From Acidobacteriota bacterium (GTDB lineage Bacteria; Acidobacteriota; Polarisedimenticolia; JACPZX01), in assembly GCA_016195325.1 (NCBI GenBank), contig JACPZX010000084.1, positions 1 through 35,858 on the forward strand: 35,858 nucleotides of DNA, written 5' to 3'. The position numbers and the translations under genes were made by a program. Of the stretch, positions 1 to 9,622 are shown piece after piece. The notes below the pieces were generated by a model, which worked only from the letters and a program-made list of their open reading frames with translations, did not search any database and was not told the DNA's origin. Position 1 is the first letter of the stretch. Each line of letters opens with the position of its first letter.

Positions 1-266
1 CCGTAGAAGACGCTTCCCATCAGGAACCCGGCCACCGCCCCGTCGATCTCGGCGACGAGGGAGATCTTCACGCCGGTGTCCGTGAGGGCCGAGGCGATCT
101 TGACCTCGAAGTACTTCCGGCGGGAGCGGCCGCCGATCTTCTCGTCGATGCGCGACACCGCGTCGAGATCGTCGGCCCGGAGCGCACGGACGAGGACGTC
201 GTCGGTGTCGAGGACGCCCGGGGGATTGTCCGGCGCGGTCGTTCGCGGACCTCGGTTCGTGCTCAT
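1..266 (-). CDS. GNAT-family N-acetyltransferase, C-terminus cut by window edge
   Basis: Reading the minus strand from the ATG at 266 gives an open frame to the window edge (about 88 residues). After a roughly 20-residue leader comes a typical GNAT start: VRALRADDLDAVSRID, then a strand-turn pattern SLVAEIDGAVAGFLMGSVFYG that corresponds to the beta2-beta4 region of the fold. The acetyl-CoA binding motif A lies beyond the edge. Its ATG overlaps the bcrD stop (ATGA, 263-266), so it is translated as the last visible gene of the benzoyl-CoA reductase operon. In Rhodopseudomonas palustris a GNAT enzyme (KatA) acetylates and switches off aromatic acyl-CoA synthetases; a similar role here is inference from position only. 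The acceptor could equally be a small molecule or ribosomal protein. Confidence 0.75.
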   Translation of the reverse strand, partial: MSTNRGPRTTAPDNPPGVLDTDDVLVRALRADDLDAVSRIDEKIGGRSRRKYFEVKIASALTDTGVKISLVAEIDGAVAGFLMGSVFY

Positions 267-1084
267 GCGGACTCCTTCAAACGCTCGTGGCGCCAGGCCC
301 CCCAGATGGCGGCGCCGATCGCCCCCGCATGGGCCGACTGCGGGTGCGCCGCGATGGTGATCGAGAGCTTTTGCGAGGCGATCTCCTCCCTCAGGGCCGC
401 GACGAGGCCGACGTCGGCGGCGAGGCCCCCGGTGGCGAGCACCTCGCCGGATATCCCCGCGGCCCCGAGAAGCCGGGCGAAGCGCCCCGCCATCGAGAGA
501 TGGATCCCCTTGAGGATGTCGGCGGTCGCGATGCCGCGCGAGGCCATGTTGATGACGTCGGTCTCGGCGAGGACGGCGCAGACGCCGCTGACCCTCTCGG
601 GCTTCGCGGCCGTCGTGGAGAGGCGGCCCACCTCGTCGAGCGTCACGCCGAGATACCGGGCGATGTTCTCGAGGAACTGCCCGGAGCCGGAGGCGCACTG
701 GCTCGTCATCCGGTAGTCGAGAACCCGGCCGCGGCCGTCGATGCGGATCGCCCGCGCGTGGAGCGCCCCCATGTCGAGGGCCGCCCGCGCGCCTCCCGCC
801 AGGTGCAGCGCGCCGCGCGCGTGCGCGGTCATGCTGTAGAAGTGGCCGCGCCGGAACTCGACGATCTCCCCCTCGCCGGTGGTCGCGACGTAGGCGATCC
901 GATCGGCGCTCACCTCCGCGGCGCGCAGCGCCTCCTCCCACACGAGGGCGACGACCGCGCGGGTGTCGCGCCGGCGGATGCGCCCCTCCGAGGTCCCGAG
1001 GATCTTCGCGCCGCCCGGTCCCGCGGCGACGACGGCGCACTTCACCGCGCTGGTTCCGACGTCGATCCCCGCCGCGAGCGTCAC
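263..1084 (-). CDS. bcrD: Benzoyl-CoA reductase class I, subunit D (ATPase, delta)
   Basis: 273 residues, the usual BcrD length. It belongs to the BadF/BadG/BcrA/BcrD ASKHA ATPase family, which hydrolyses ATP to drive low-potential electrons into the BcrBC catalytic half during dearomatisation of benzoyl-CoA. The N-terminal phosphate-binding loop reads GIDVGTSAVKCAVV; the cluster-ligand region reads TSQCASGSGQFLENIARYLG, where the Cys contributes to the [4Fe-4S] cluster shared with BcrA; a second conserved Cys lies in VSGVCAVLAETD; the C-terminal adenosine motif is LATGGLAADVGLV. I start at the GTG at 1084 because it forms a GTGA overlap with the bcrA stop and begins exactly at the family N-terminus. 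The 2-hydroxyacyl-CoA dehydratase activators are relatives, but those are single homodimeric proteins, whereas here the full four-subunit order is present. Confidence 0.93.
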   Translation of the reverse strand: MTLAAGIDVGTSAVKCAVVAAGPGGAKILGTSEGRIRRRDTRAVVALVWEEALRAAEVSADRIAYVATTGEGEIVEFRRGHFYSMTAHARGALHLAGGARAALDMGALHARAIRIDGRGRVLDYRMTSQCASGSGQFLENIARYLGVTLDEVGRLSTTAAKPERVSGVCAVLAETDVINMASRGIATADILKGIHLSMAGRFARLLGAAGISGEVLATGGLAADVGLVAALREEIASQKLSITIAAHPQSAHAGAIGAAIWGAWRHERLKESA

Positions 1085-2421
1085 GACGCGGCTCCCGGTG
1101 CGGAGGAGGCGGTCGCGTCGGCCGCGCGCCTCGCGAAGAGGGCGGCCCCGAGCGCCCCGGTGAAGATCGAGTCGGCCGAGACGTTCATCGGGACCTCGCC
1201 GTAGTTCTCGCGCACGAGGCCGGCGAGGGCGTCGACGGCCGCGGGGTTCTTCGCGACCCCGCCCGTGAAGGTGAACTCCGATCGGATGCCGCCGCTCCGC
1301 GCGAGGAGCGCCATCGCCCTCAGGATGATCGCGCGGTGGAGGCCCAACAGGATGTCCTCTCGCTTCTGTCCCATCGTGAGGCGATCGCGGATCTCGGCCC
1401 CCGCGAAGACGGTGCAGGTGCTGCTGATCTTGACGGAGCGCGTGGCGGTCTGCGCGAGGGGGCCCAGCTCGTGGAGCCCGAGGTTCAGCTCGTCGGCGAT
1501 GTATCCGAGGTACCGGCCGCACCCGGCCGCGCACCGATCGTTCATCTGGAACGACGTGACGATCCCGGCGTCGTCGATCTGGATCGCCTTGGTGTCCTGC
1601 CCGCCGATGTCGAGGACCGTCGCCGTTCCGGGGAAGAGAGTGTGCGCGCCGAGGCCGTGGCAGAGGATCTCGAAACGGATCTGTTCCTTCGGAAAGGGGA
1701 GGCGCGCGCGGCCGTAGCCGGTGCCGACCGTGAGCTCGACTTCGAGATCCTCGCCGGCCGTCGCGGCGACGACGGACCTGAGCCGCGATTCCTCGCGGCG
1801 GTCGGCCGGCGGCGATTCCCGCAGCGCCCGATCGAGGGCGCGGTCGATGTGCCTTCGGAAATTCTCCTCGGGGGTGCGGTTCTCGACGGCGAGTATCGAC
1901 TTGTCGAAGAGCCCGGCCAGCGTCTCGAACGGGATCCCATGCGCCGGCGCGGCCTTCTCGGCGAGCGAGAGGTACGTCCCGCCCGCGAGATCGCGGAAGA
2001 AGTCGGAGCGCTTCTTCGCGCCTCGGGCGAACGCCTGGCCCGCCCCCTCCTTCATCGAGTCGAAGATCCCCTCGACGGTCCCGCGAAGCCCGGGCGCGCC
2101 GCCGCTTCCCTGAAGCCTCTCGGCCGCCCCGAGCGTGGCCTCGCGGAGCTGCGCGAGCTGGTCGAGGTGCTGCTCGAGGCGGAAGCAGCGCGTGAGGTGA
2201 TCGACGAAGGATTCCGCCCCCGCCCCCGCCGGCGTCGCGAGGGCGCGCCTCACGAGCGTGAAGCGGGCGTCGATCAGGGCCTCGTTCTGCGCGATCGCGC
2301 AGGCGGCGTCGTAGTTGTTGCGGCTGTTCGTGATGCCGCGTCCCAGGATGCGGCCGAGCGGGTCGAGCGCGACCGCCTTGGTCGTCGTGGACCCGAGGTC
2401 GATCCCCACCGCGCACTTCAC
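1081..2421 (-). CDS. bcrA: Benzoyl-CoA reductase class I, subunit A (ATPase, gamma)
   Basis: 446 residues, close to the Thauera/Rhodopseudomonas-type BcrA/BadF and clearly longer than the Azoarcus-type counterpart. It pairs with BcrD as the ATP-hydrolysing electron activator. Visible motifs are the N-terminal nucleotide loop GIDLGSTTTKAVAL, a large insert at about residues 40-200 typical of the gamma subunit, DIGGQDTKAIQID, the cluster-ligand stretch MNDRCAAGCGRYLGYIADEL, a further Cys in SSTCTVFAGAEI, and the adenosine loop FTGGVAKN. The GTG at 2421 is chosen because it overlaps the bcrB stop (GTGA) and sits directly before the conserved N-terminus. The gene is the third of the bcrCBAD block, the same order as in Thauera aromatica. 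Confidence 0.94.
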   Translation of the reverse strand: MKCAVGIDLGSTTTKAVALDPLGRILGRGITNSRNNYDAACAIAQNEALIDARFTLVRRALATPAGAGAESFVDHLTRCFRLEQHLDQLAQLREATLGAAERLQGSGGAPGLRGTVEGIFDSMKEGAGQAFARGAKKRSDFFRDLAGGTYLSLAEKAAPAHGIPFETLAGLFDKSILAVENRTPEENFRRHIDRALDRALRESPPADRREESRLRSVVAATAGEDLEVELTVGTGYGRARLPFPKEQIRFEILCHGLGAHTLFPGTATVLDIGGQDTKAIQIDDAGIVTSFQMNDRCAAGCGRYLGYIADELNLGLHELGPLAQTATRSVKISSTCTVFAGAEIRDRLTMGQKREDILLGLHRAIILRAMALLARSGGIRSEFTFTGGVAKNPAAVDALAGLVRENYGEVPMNVSADSIFTGALGAALFARRAADATASSAPGAAS

Positions 2422-3710
2422 GCGGCGCCCCGCTTCCCGCCGCGCTTCTGCTCGATCATCTGGAGGTACGACTCGATCCGGTTCTTGATGTTGGCGGCGG
2501 AGAAGTACCGCGGGTCGACGAGGTCCGACTCGATGAACCCCCCGGCGAGGCCGGTGCGCTTCTCGAGCTCGCGGAGGATGAGGAGCTGGCCGGCGGAGAA
2601 GGAGTTGCAGCTCTTGACCGAGTGGATGAGGAAGCCGTCGGCCCCGTACTCGCGCACGTACCGCTCGATGAGATCGATGCGCGAAGGGAGGTTCAGATTG
2701 GTGTAGCACCCCATGCAGTAGCGGGCGAGGGAGTCGAGGGGGCGCTCGGGGTCGTGCCGGAAGCCGCCATCGTAGAGGCCCCCGACCTTCGTGTACGTCG
2801 AGGCGACGAAGACCGCCCCCTCCGAGCTGAACATCCTCCAGAAGTCCCGGAACGACGTCCAGTTGGGCGGCCCCTCGACGACCAGCCTGTACTTCTGTTC
2901 CCCCATGGGGCCGTCGGGGGTGATCGGCCCCTCGCCGGCCGCGACGCGCTGCTCCACCTCGGAGCGCAGCGCGGCGTAGTACCTCACCGCGTCGTCGCTC
3001 CCCCTGAAGGCGCTGAAGATCGGGCCGATGTAGAAGACGCCGCCGAAGTACGCGTCGATCGGGGCCGGCCGGCGCTTCGCCGACTCGAGGACCGCGACGA
3101 AGTCGTCCTCGGCGCGCGACGAGAGGGCGAGGCGGCGCGAGAGCTCCGACATGTCGAGCTTCCTCCCGGCGACCTTCTCCATCAGCGGGATGACGCTGGT
3201 GCGGAGCTGATCGAGGATGTAGGCGATCATCGCGCCGGTGATCTCGCCGTCCCCCTGGTACGGGACGTGGAGCATCGCGACGGGGCAGTCGTACTCCTGC
3301 TTCAGGAGCTCGAACCACTTCATGAAGGTGAAGCAGCCGGTGTAAGAAAGCAGCAGGAGGTCCGGCTTCGGGAGGGGCTCTCCCGTGGGGCCGAGGTTGC
3401 CCGCCTTCGACATCCCGATGTCGCACTTCACGTACGTGCAGACGTCCTCGGAGTGGCCGATCTTCTCGGCCCGGTTGATGAAGTCGGCCGACTTCTTCCG
3501 CATCGCCGACTGCAGCGCGTTGATCTCCGGGAGCACGGGAAGGAACCCGAGCGAGGAGATGAGCTCGGTGAGGTTTCCCGGGACGAAGGTGTAGACGACG
3601 GGCCGCCCCTCCGCCTTCGCCCGCGCCAGCCTCGTGTAGTGATCCGCGAGCAGCTCCTTTTGAAGCAACATACTGGGCTCTTTCGACGCTTCGGCATCCC
3701 TGGGGTTCAT
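2418..3710 (-). CDS. bcrB: Benzoyl-CoA reductase class I, subunit B (beta)
   Basis: 430 residues, similar to Thauera BcrB. It is a member of the HgdB/FldC (2-hydroxyacyl-CoA dehydratase D component) fold and, with BcrC, forms the half that binds benzoyl-CoA and [4Fe-4S] clusters and carries out the two-electron ring reduction to a cyclic dienoyl-CoA. Candidate cluster cysteines are in CTYVKCDIGMSKAG, SYTGCFTFMKWFE, YCMGCYTNLNLPSR and HSVKSCNSFSAGQ. The start is the ATG at 3710, which overlaps the bcrC stop (ATGA); an internal ATG 14 codons later is less likely given this coupling. Without the ATPase pair and pathway genes next door this could be mistaken for a 2-hydroxyacyl-CoA dehydratase subunit. 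Confidence 0.93.
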   Translation of the reverse strand: MNPRDAEASKEPSMLLQKELLADHYTRLARAKAEGRPVVYTFVPGNLTELISSLGFLPVLPEINALQSAMRKKSADFINRAEKIGHSEDVCTYVKCDIGMSKAGNLGPTGEPLPKPDLLLLSYTGCFTFMKWFELLKQEYDCPVAMLHVPYQGDGEITGAMIAYILDQLRTSVIPLMEKVAGRKLDMSELSRRLALSSRAEDDFVAVLESAKRRPAPIDAYFGGVFYIGPIFSAFRGSDDAVRYYAALRSEVEQRVAAGEGPITPDGPMGEQKYRLVVEGPPNWTSFRDFWRMFSSEGAVFVASTYTKVGGLYDGGFRHDPERPLDSLARYCMGCYTNLNLPSRIDLIERYVREYGADGFLIHSVKSCNSFSAGQLLILRELEKRTGLAGGFIESDLVDPRYFSAANIKNRIESYLQMIEQKRGGKRGAA

Positions 3711-4867
3711 GGCTCGCTCCAGAGTCTTATCGAGTCGGAAAACGTTCCCGCCTGCTCGCGGATCGCCTGGAACTGGCCCGTGTCCTCGGAGAACTTGAAC
3801 GACGTGTGGGCGATGCCGGCCCGATCGAGCGCTGTCTTGAGCATCGGCTCCTCGAGGAGGGCGGGATCGCAGAACGACGCCGCGCAGAAGATCACCCCTT
3901 CCGCCCGCGCGTCGCGCGCCTTCCGGACCAGCCACGCGCCCTTCTCCTCCCGCGCGGCGTACTTGCTCGCCGTGGGGAGGCTCCGGTGGACGAAGGCTGC
4001 GGCCAGGGCCTCGATGGGATCGCCTTCCACGGGGACGTCCTCCGTGATGAAGCGGTTCCCCAGGATCAGATCGTCGTCGACGATGTCGCACCCCGCGCGC
4101 TCGAGCGTCTTCAGGAGCGCCACGGGGGGCTGCTCGCAGAACGAGCCGGTCACGACGACGCGGCTGTTGTCGAGAGGACGGCGATCGACGCGCGCGGCGG
4201 CCGCGAGGTACTCCTCGAGGAGAGCCGTGTGCTCCTCGACGGGGAGGACGTTGCCTGCGCGGAGGACCGCGTAGGCCTCGGAGGCGGGGGCCCGATGAGG
4301 CGCCTGCCGCCGCAGGGCGTAGACCTCGCGCACGCGGCGCCTGTTGAGGTTGTAGGCCTCGAGGCTCGCACGCAGCGCGTCCGGTGTGATCTTCCTCCCC
4401 GACAGCCTCTCGAGATCCGACCGGATCGACTCCATCTCGTGCCGGTACCAACCCTCGGCGAGCGCGGCGTCGTCGGTCTGCGGGAAGTCGAAGTAGCGCA
4501 CGTAGAGATCGGGGAAGAGGATCTTCCACATCCCCGAGAGGTTGCGGATGACGTCGCAGATCGAGGGGAAGACGACGCCGTCGAGGGGGGCGAGCCTTCC
4601 CGACACCCCCATCTCGATCGTGGACCTCGGGATGTGGCAGATGTACGACTGGAAGTAGGCGTCGCCGCGGATGATCTCCAGGCGATCCCCTCCTCCCATC
4701 AACCCCACGGGGAGCATTCCCGCCGCGTGGACTATTTCGCGCGGGATGAAGATCGGCATGAAGCCGATCGCCCGGCGCGAAGGCTCATGGGACTTGAAGC
4801 GGCGGACGCTCGTGAGGTCGAGGTCGAAGGCGATCTCCTCGGCGCGGGCGAGAATCGTCTCGAGCAT
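3707..4867 (-). CDS. bcrC: Benzoyl-CoA reductase class I, subunit C (alpha)
   Basis: 386 residues, the same length I recall for the characterised BcrC. It is the second HgdB/FldB-like catalytic subunit, partnering BcrB. Landmarks are GFMPIFIPREIVHAAGMLPV near the N-terminus, FPSICDVIRNLSGMWK with a conserved Cys, VVVTGSFCEQPP, and the C-terminal FCAASFCDPALLEEP region. The ATG at 4867 is only three bases after the had stop and directly at the conserved start. With bcrB, bcrA and bcrD it forms an uninterrupted four-gene set in which every junction is a 4-base overlap, implying stoichiometric synthesis by translational coupling. Confidence 0.93.
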   Translation of the reverse strand: MLETILARAEEIAFDLDLTSVRRFKSHEPSRRAIGFMPIFIPREIVHAAGMLPVGLMGGGDRLEIIRGDAYFQSYICHIPRSTIEMGVSGRLAPLDGVVFPSICDVIRNLSGMWKILFPDLYVRYFDFPQTDDAALAEGWYRHEMESIRSDLERLSGRKITPDALRASLEAYNLNRRRVREVYALRRQAPHRAPASEAYAVLRAGNVLPVEEHTALLEEYLAAAARVDRRPLDNSRVVVTGSFCEQPPVALLKTLERAGCDIVDDDLILGNRFITEDVPVEGDPIEALAAAFVHRSLPTASKYAAREEKGAWLVRKARDARAEGVIFCAASFCDPALLEEPMLKTALDRAGIAHTSFKFSEDTGQFQAIREQAGTFSDSIRLWSEP

Positions 4868-4870
4868 CCC

Positions 4871-5974
4871 TCAGCTCCTTCCCGGGGTCGCCGCGGCGTC
4901 GGGGACCAGCACGGCGCGCCGCGAGATCTTCCCGGCGTGGAACTCCTCGAGGACCTGCTGGATCGTGGAGAGGGGGCGCCGCTCGACGAACGGGCCGAGG
5001 GCCACGCGCCCGTCGAGGACCAGCGCGAGCGCCTCGGGATACCGCTCGGGGAGGCACCCCCAGTTGCCGGAGGCGGTGGCGTCGAAGGCCATCAGGTTGC
5101 TGAGCCTCACCGCGACGTCGGCGGGCGCGTACCCCACGACCGACAGGTGCGCCCCGTACGTCAGGAGCCTGAAGGCCAGATCCTGTCCCGCCGGCGTCCC
5201 CGACGTCTCGAAGATCTTCCACTCCGTCTCGGGGAGGCCCCGCTCCCCGGCGAAATCGCGGATCGACCGGCGGATCCCCTTCGCGTCGGCGTCGCGCGCG
5301 CCGAGCGTGAGGGAGGCTCCGTGCGGGCGCAGGCGTTCGAGGCGGGCCGGATCGACGTCGATCGCGGCGACCGTGGCGCCGAGCGCGGCGGCGATCTGCA
5401 CCCCGAACCCTCCCACCCCTCCCGCGCCCACGAAGATCGCGAGATCCCCCTTCGCGAGGCCGCTGCGCACGACGGCCTGGTACGCCGTCGTGAAGGCGTC
5501 GGCGAGGACGGCAAGATCGGCGAGCTCGATCTTCGCCGCGCCCACCGGCCGCCCGGGCTCCCATCCGGGGACGTGACAGAGGCCGCGCGCGGGGACGGCG
5601 ACGTGCGACGCGAAGCCTCCATGGATGTCGTTGCCGAGGAAGACCTGGCGGCGGCAGATCGAGCCGCGCCCCTTCAGGCACAGCGCGCACGCGCCGCAGG
5701 GGATGACGGCCGGCACGATCACCGCGCGGCCGATCCACGGTTCGCCTCCGGGTCCGCCCGCGGCGACGACCCGGCCGCTCACCTCGTGGCCGAGCGTGAG
5801 CGGCAGCGGGTGGTTCGTCCGCACGGCGCCGTGAAGGAAGCCGAGATCCGTGTGGCACACCCCGCAGCCGGCGACCTCGACCAGGACGTCGTCGGCCGCG
5901 AGCGCCGGGGCGTCCAGCTCGACGCGGCAGAGCGGGGGGGCGCGCGCCCGCATCTCGTACCGGACGATCTTCAT
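4871..5974 (-). CDS. had: 6-hydroxycyclohex-1-ene-1-carbonyl-CoA dehydrogenase
   Basis: 367 residues, a zinc-dependent medium-chain alcohol dehydrogenase. In the benzoyl-CoA pathway Had oxidises the 6-hydroxy intermediate, made by hydration of the dienoyl-CoA, to 6-oxocyclohex-1-ene-1-carbonyl-CoA with NAD+. Seen here are the catalytic zinc site GCGVCHTDLG and LGHEVSG, the four-Cys structural zinc loop CGACALCLKGRGSIC, and the Rossmann loop FVGAGGVGGFGVQIA. The start at 5974 has a strong ribosome site (GGAAGGAG) with suitable spacing. The stretch CHTDLGFLHGAVRTNHPLPL after the first zinc ligands looks like characterised Had rather than a generic threonine or alcohol dehydrogenase, and the position between bcrC and oah supports the specific assignment. 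Confidence 0.88.
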   Translation of the reverse strand: MKIVRYEMRARAPPLCRVELDAPALAADDVLVEVAGCGVCHTDLGFLHGAVRTNHPLPLTLGHEVSGRVVAAGGPGGEPWIGRAVIVPAVIPCGACALCLKGRGSICRRQVFLGNDIHGGFASHVAVPARGLCHVPGWEPGRPVGAAKIELADLAVLADAFTTAYQAVVRSGLAKGDLAIFVGAGGVGGFGVQIAAALGATVAAIDVDPARLERLRPHGASLTLGARDADAKGIRRSIRDFAGERGLPETEWKIFETSGTPAGQDLAFRLLTYGAHLSVVGYAPADVAVRLSNLMAFDATASGNWGCLPERYPEALALVLDGRVALGPFVERRPLSTIQQVLEEFHAGKISRRAVLVPDAAATPGRS

Positions 5975-5990
5975 CGGCTCCTTCCCGGCC

Positions 5991-6728
5991 TCAGACGTTC
6001 TGGCCGCCGTCGACCTGGATCACTTGGCCCGTGATGTACCCGGCGCGCGCCGAGCAGAGAAAGCCGACCGCCGCCGCGACGTCCTCCGGCTCGCCGAGCC
6101 GGCCGAGGGCGCTCTCGCGCCGCGCCGCCTCGACGTGCTCGTCCGCCATCTTCGCGGTGAGGCCGGTGCGGATGAACCCCGGGGCGACCGCGTTCACGGT
6201 GATGCCGCGAGGCCCCAGCTCGCGCGCCAGCGTCATGGTCAGGCCGACGAGGCCGGCCTTCGAGGCGGAGTAGTTGGCGAGGCCGAACTTGCCGCGCAGG
6301 CCGTTGATGGAGGAGATGAAGACGATGCGCCCTTCCGCGCGCTCCCGCATCCCGGTCACGACGGCCCGGGCGAAGGTGAAGGCGCCCGTGAGGTTGACGT
6401 CGAGGACCTCGCGCCACTCCTCCTCGGTCATCCTCCAGCTCGCGCGATCGCGGCTGATCCCCGCGCAGGCGACGAGGACCGAGATGGGGCCGAGGGAGGC
6501 TTCGATCTCGCGGACCGCGCTCTCCGCCGCGGCGAAGCTCCGGACGTCGGCCTTCACGAATCGGTGGGGGCGACCCTCGACGTCGAGGGCGCTCAGCGCG
6601 CCGGCAGCCGGCTCGGCCGCGTCGACGACGCCGACCGGATGCCCCGCGCGCGCGAGCTCGTGCGCGACGGCGAGGCCGATCCCTCCTGCGCCCCCGGTGA
6701 CGATCGCCGAGCCCGCTCCGGTCGTCAC
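5991..6728 (-). CDS. Short-chain dehydrogenase/reductase, FabG/BadH-like
   Basis: 245 residues, classical SDR. The cofactor loop is TGGAGGIG; the catalytic set is Asn in DVNLTGAF, Ser in FISSINGLRG and the YSASK motif; the C-terminus ends ITGQVIQVDGGQNV as in FabG-like enzymes. The segment that is normally NNAG reads ACAG. In this operon it would most simply oxidise a 3-hydroxyacyl-CoA: either 3-hydroxypimelyl-CoA after ring opening, or 2-hydroxycyclohexanecarboxyl-CoA as BadH does in Rhodopseudomonas. The sequence alone cannot choose between them. The GTG at 6728 overlaps the stop of the hydrolase gene (GTGA). A FabG role in fatty-acid synthesis is less likely because no acyl-carrier genes are near. 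Confidence 0.85.
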   Translation of the reverse strand: MTTGAGSAIVTGGAGGIGLAVAHELARAGHPVGVVDAAEPAAGALSALDVEGRPHRFVKADVRSFAAAESAVREIEASLGPISVLVACAGISRDRASWRMTEEEWREVLDVNLTGAFTFARAVVTGMRERAEGRIVFISSINGLRGKFGLANYSASKAGLVGLTMTLARELGPRGITVNAVAPGFIRTGLTAKMADEHVEAARRESALGRLGEPEDVAAAVGFLCSARAGYITGQVIQVDGGQNV

Positions 6729-7770
6729 GCCTCGACCCGCGCGCCGCAGGATCCGCAGAACGAGAAGCCCGAGGGAAGCGCGGTGGCGCCGCACTTCGGG
6801 CACGCCGCCGAGTACGCTCCCCACGGAAACTCGGGTGAACCTCCCTCCGCGGCCTCGGCCCGGAGCTCCCGGTAGCGCGGGGGGCGCTTCTCCACGAACG
6901 CGCGCATCCCCTCGAGCGGCTCGCGGCAGGCGAAGTGGATCGAGAGCCAGTCCTGGGCGTGGCCGATCGTCTGGTGCCAGGTGAACTCCTTGAGGAAGCT
7001 CGCCTGCCGCTTCGTGTACCTCAAACACTCGGGGAACGTGTCGATGAGCCGCTCGCACAGGGCGTCGATCCGCCGATCGAGGGGGGCGAGGTCGAGGGCG
7101 AAGCCGTCGCGCCGCCTCCGGGCCGATTCGATCTGGTCGGGCGTCGCGTCCGGCAGGAGCGTCCCGTTCCCGGTGACGGAGGGGATGCGCTCGTTGACGA
7201 GCCCCCACTCGACCGCCTGCCGCGCGCTGACGGGCTCGCCCAGCATCAGCATGGCCCGCGCCCGCTTGTCGCCGACGGCGAGGGGGAGCCACTGCGTGGC
7301 CCCGCCCGCTGCGACGCTCCCGACGTGGACGCCGACCTGCTTCATGAAGGCGTGATCCGCGGCGACGGTGAGATCGCAGGCGAGCTGGGACTCGTTCCCG
7401 CCGCCCACCGCCATCCCGTTCAGCCGCGCGATCACGGGCTTGCCGCAGTTGAGGATCGACTCGAGGTAGGCGCGGAAGATGGCCATGTACTTGAAGTAGT
7501 CGTGCGGCCTTCGGAGGTACGTTTCCTCATACTCCTTCACGTCGCCGCCCGTGCAGAAAGCGCGGTCCCCCGCGCCGGTGAGGACGACGACGGCGACGCG
7601 ATCGTCAAGCGAGGCGTCGGTGAACGCGGCGACCAGCTCGGTCAGGGTCCCGGTCGTGTACGCGTTGTAGCTCTTCGGCCGGTTGATGGTGATCGTCGCG
7701 CGGGCGTCGCGCTTCTCGTAGAGGATCTCCTGGAACTCGAACGAGGCCGCGGGACGGGGCTCGAGCGGGC

Positions 7771-7774
<4 letters not shown>
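6725..7774 (-). CDS. oah: 6-oxocyclohex-1-ene-1-carbonyl-CoA hydrolase with C-terminal zinc ribbon
   Basis: 349 residues of the crotonase superfamily. Oah/BamA adds water and opens the ring of 6-oxocyclohex-1-ene-1-carbonyl-CoA to give 3-hydroxypimelyl-CoA. Features shared with BamA proteins as I remember them are ITINRPKSYNAYTT, the oxyanion-hole segment AFCTGGDVKEYEETY, KPVIARLNGMAVGGGNE and GGATQWLPLAVG. The long C-terminal alpha-helical region with FPECLRYTKRQ is also typical. Unusual is the tail: residues about 325-345 form a CPKC-x11-CGSC zinc ribbon after a short linker. I do not recall this in characterised Oah. The ATG at 7774 overlaps the stop of the preceding lyase gene. A simple enoyl-CoA hydratase is the alternative, but the BamA-specific segments make it unlikely. 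Confidence 0.87.
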
Positions 7775-9164
<1,390 letters not shown>

Positions 9165-9168
<4 letters not shown>

Positions 9169-9515
9169 CGCACCCCCGCGGGCGTCGGGTGGACGGTGCC
9201 GGGCGCGCACGCCGCCGCCCGGCGTGGCCGAAGCCCGAGAGACTCAAGCAAGAACTCCGCCAGCGCCCCGGCCTCCGCTGGCCCCCGAACCTCGACGCAC
9301 GGGGCATGGGAGCGCGTGAACCCCTCGGCGAGGACGAGATCTGCGCGGGGAAAGAGGATGAGAGCGAGGGACCTCGGGTTGGGCTCCTCGAATTCGGGAT
9401 CGAGCCCCTGGAGATCCCCGAGGAAGGCCACGCGTCCGGCGCCCACGACTGCGACATCTGGCGCACCGGCCTCCGCCATGCGCCACGAGTCCTTGCGGTG
9501 TCTCATGCGCTCCAT
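9165..9515 (-). pseudogene. 5'-truncated mobB-like gene (molybdopterin-guanine dinucleotide biosynthesis protein B)
   Basis: An open frame of 116 codons from an ATG at 9515. It matches the middle and C-terminal part of MobB: KDSWRMAEAGAPDVAVVGAG, then ADLVLAEGFTRSHAPCVEV, the paired features that in MobB follow the P-loop. The N-terminal 40-45 residues that hold the GxxxxGKT nucleotide-binding loop are absent. The frame is closed by a TAG at 9540-9542, and the other two minus-strand frames upstream show no P-loop. The stop overlaps the ATG of the lyase gene (ATGA), so the frame is probably still translated and couples to it. It may be a decayed remnant kept as a leader, or a functional short protein; loss of the P-loop makes GTPase function unlikely. 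Confidence 0.6.
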
Positions 9516-9540
9516 GTTCGGGCGGCGCCGGGATGGGAGC

Positions 9541-9570
9541 TATGACCACCGTCATATGACCGCGGTCATA
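9541..9570. promoter_or_regulatory. Double palindromic operator upstream of the aromatic operon
   Basis: Two 16-bp dyads overlap by two bases: TATGACCACCGTCATA (9541-9556, arms perfect, centre imperfect) and TATGACCGCGGTCATA (9555-9570, a perfect palindrome). Centres are 14 bp apart. They lie 26 bp upstream of the first ORF of the minus-strand operon and 53 bp upstream of the divergent cytochrome gene. Read as TATGA-N6-TCATA the geometry fits the CRP/FNR family, which includes AadR, a known benzoate regulator in Rhodopseudomonas; read as TGACCGCGGTCA it fits TetR-type acyl-CoA regulators. No regulator gene is in the window. The cognate protein is inferred, the dyads are directly visible. Confidence 0.65.
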
Positions 9571-9622
9571 CGCGGGGAGCGCGGCGCGGCCGTAACTTCC
9601 GCCCGCGTTGCCGGAGGCGCCC

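Noticed and set aside
2418-4867. Reading the catalytic pair as a 2-hydroxyacyl-CoA dehydratase.
   Set aside because: Two distinct ATPase subunits, the bcrCBAD order and the adjoining had and oah genes fit benzoyl-CoA reductase better.
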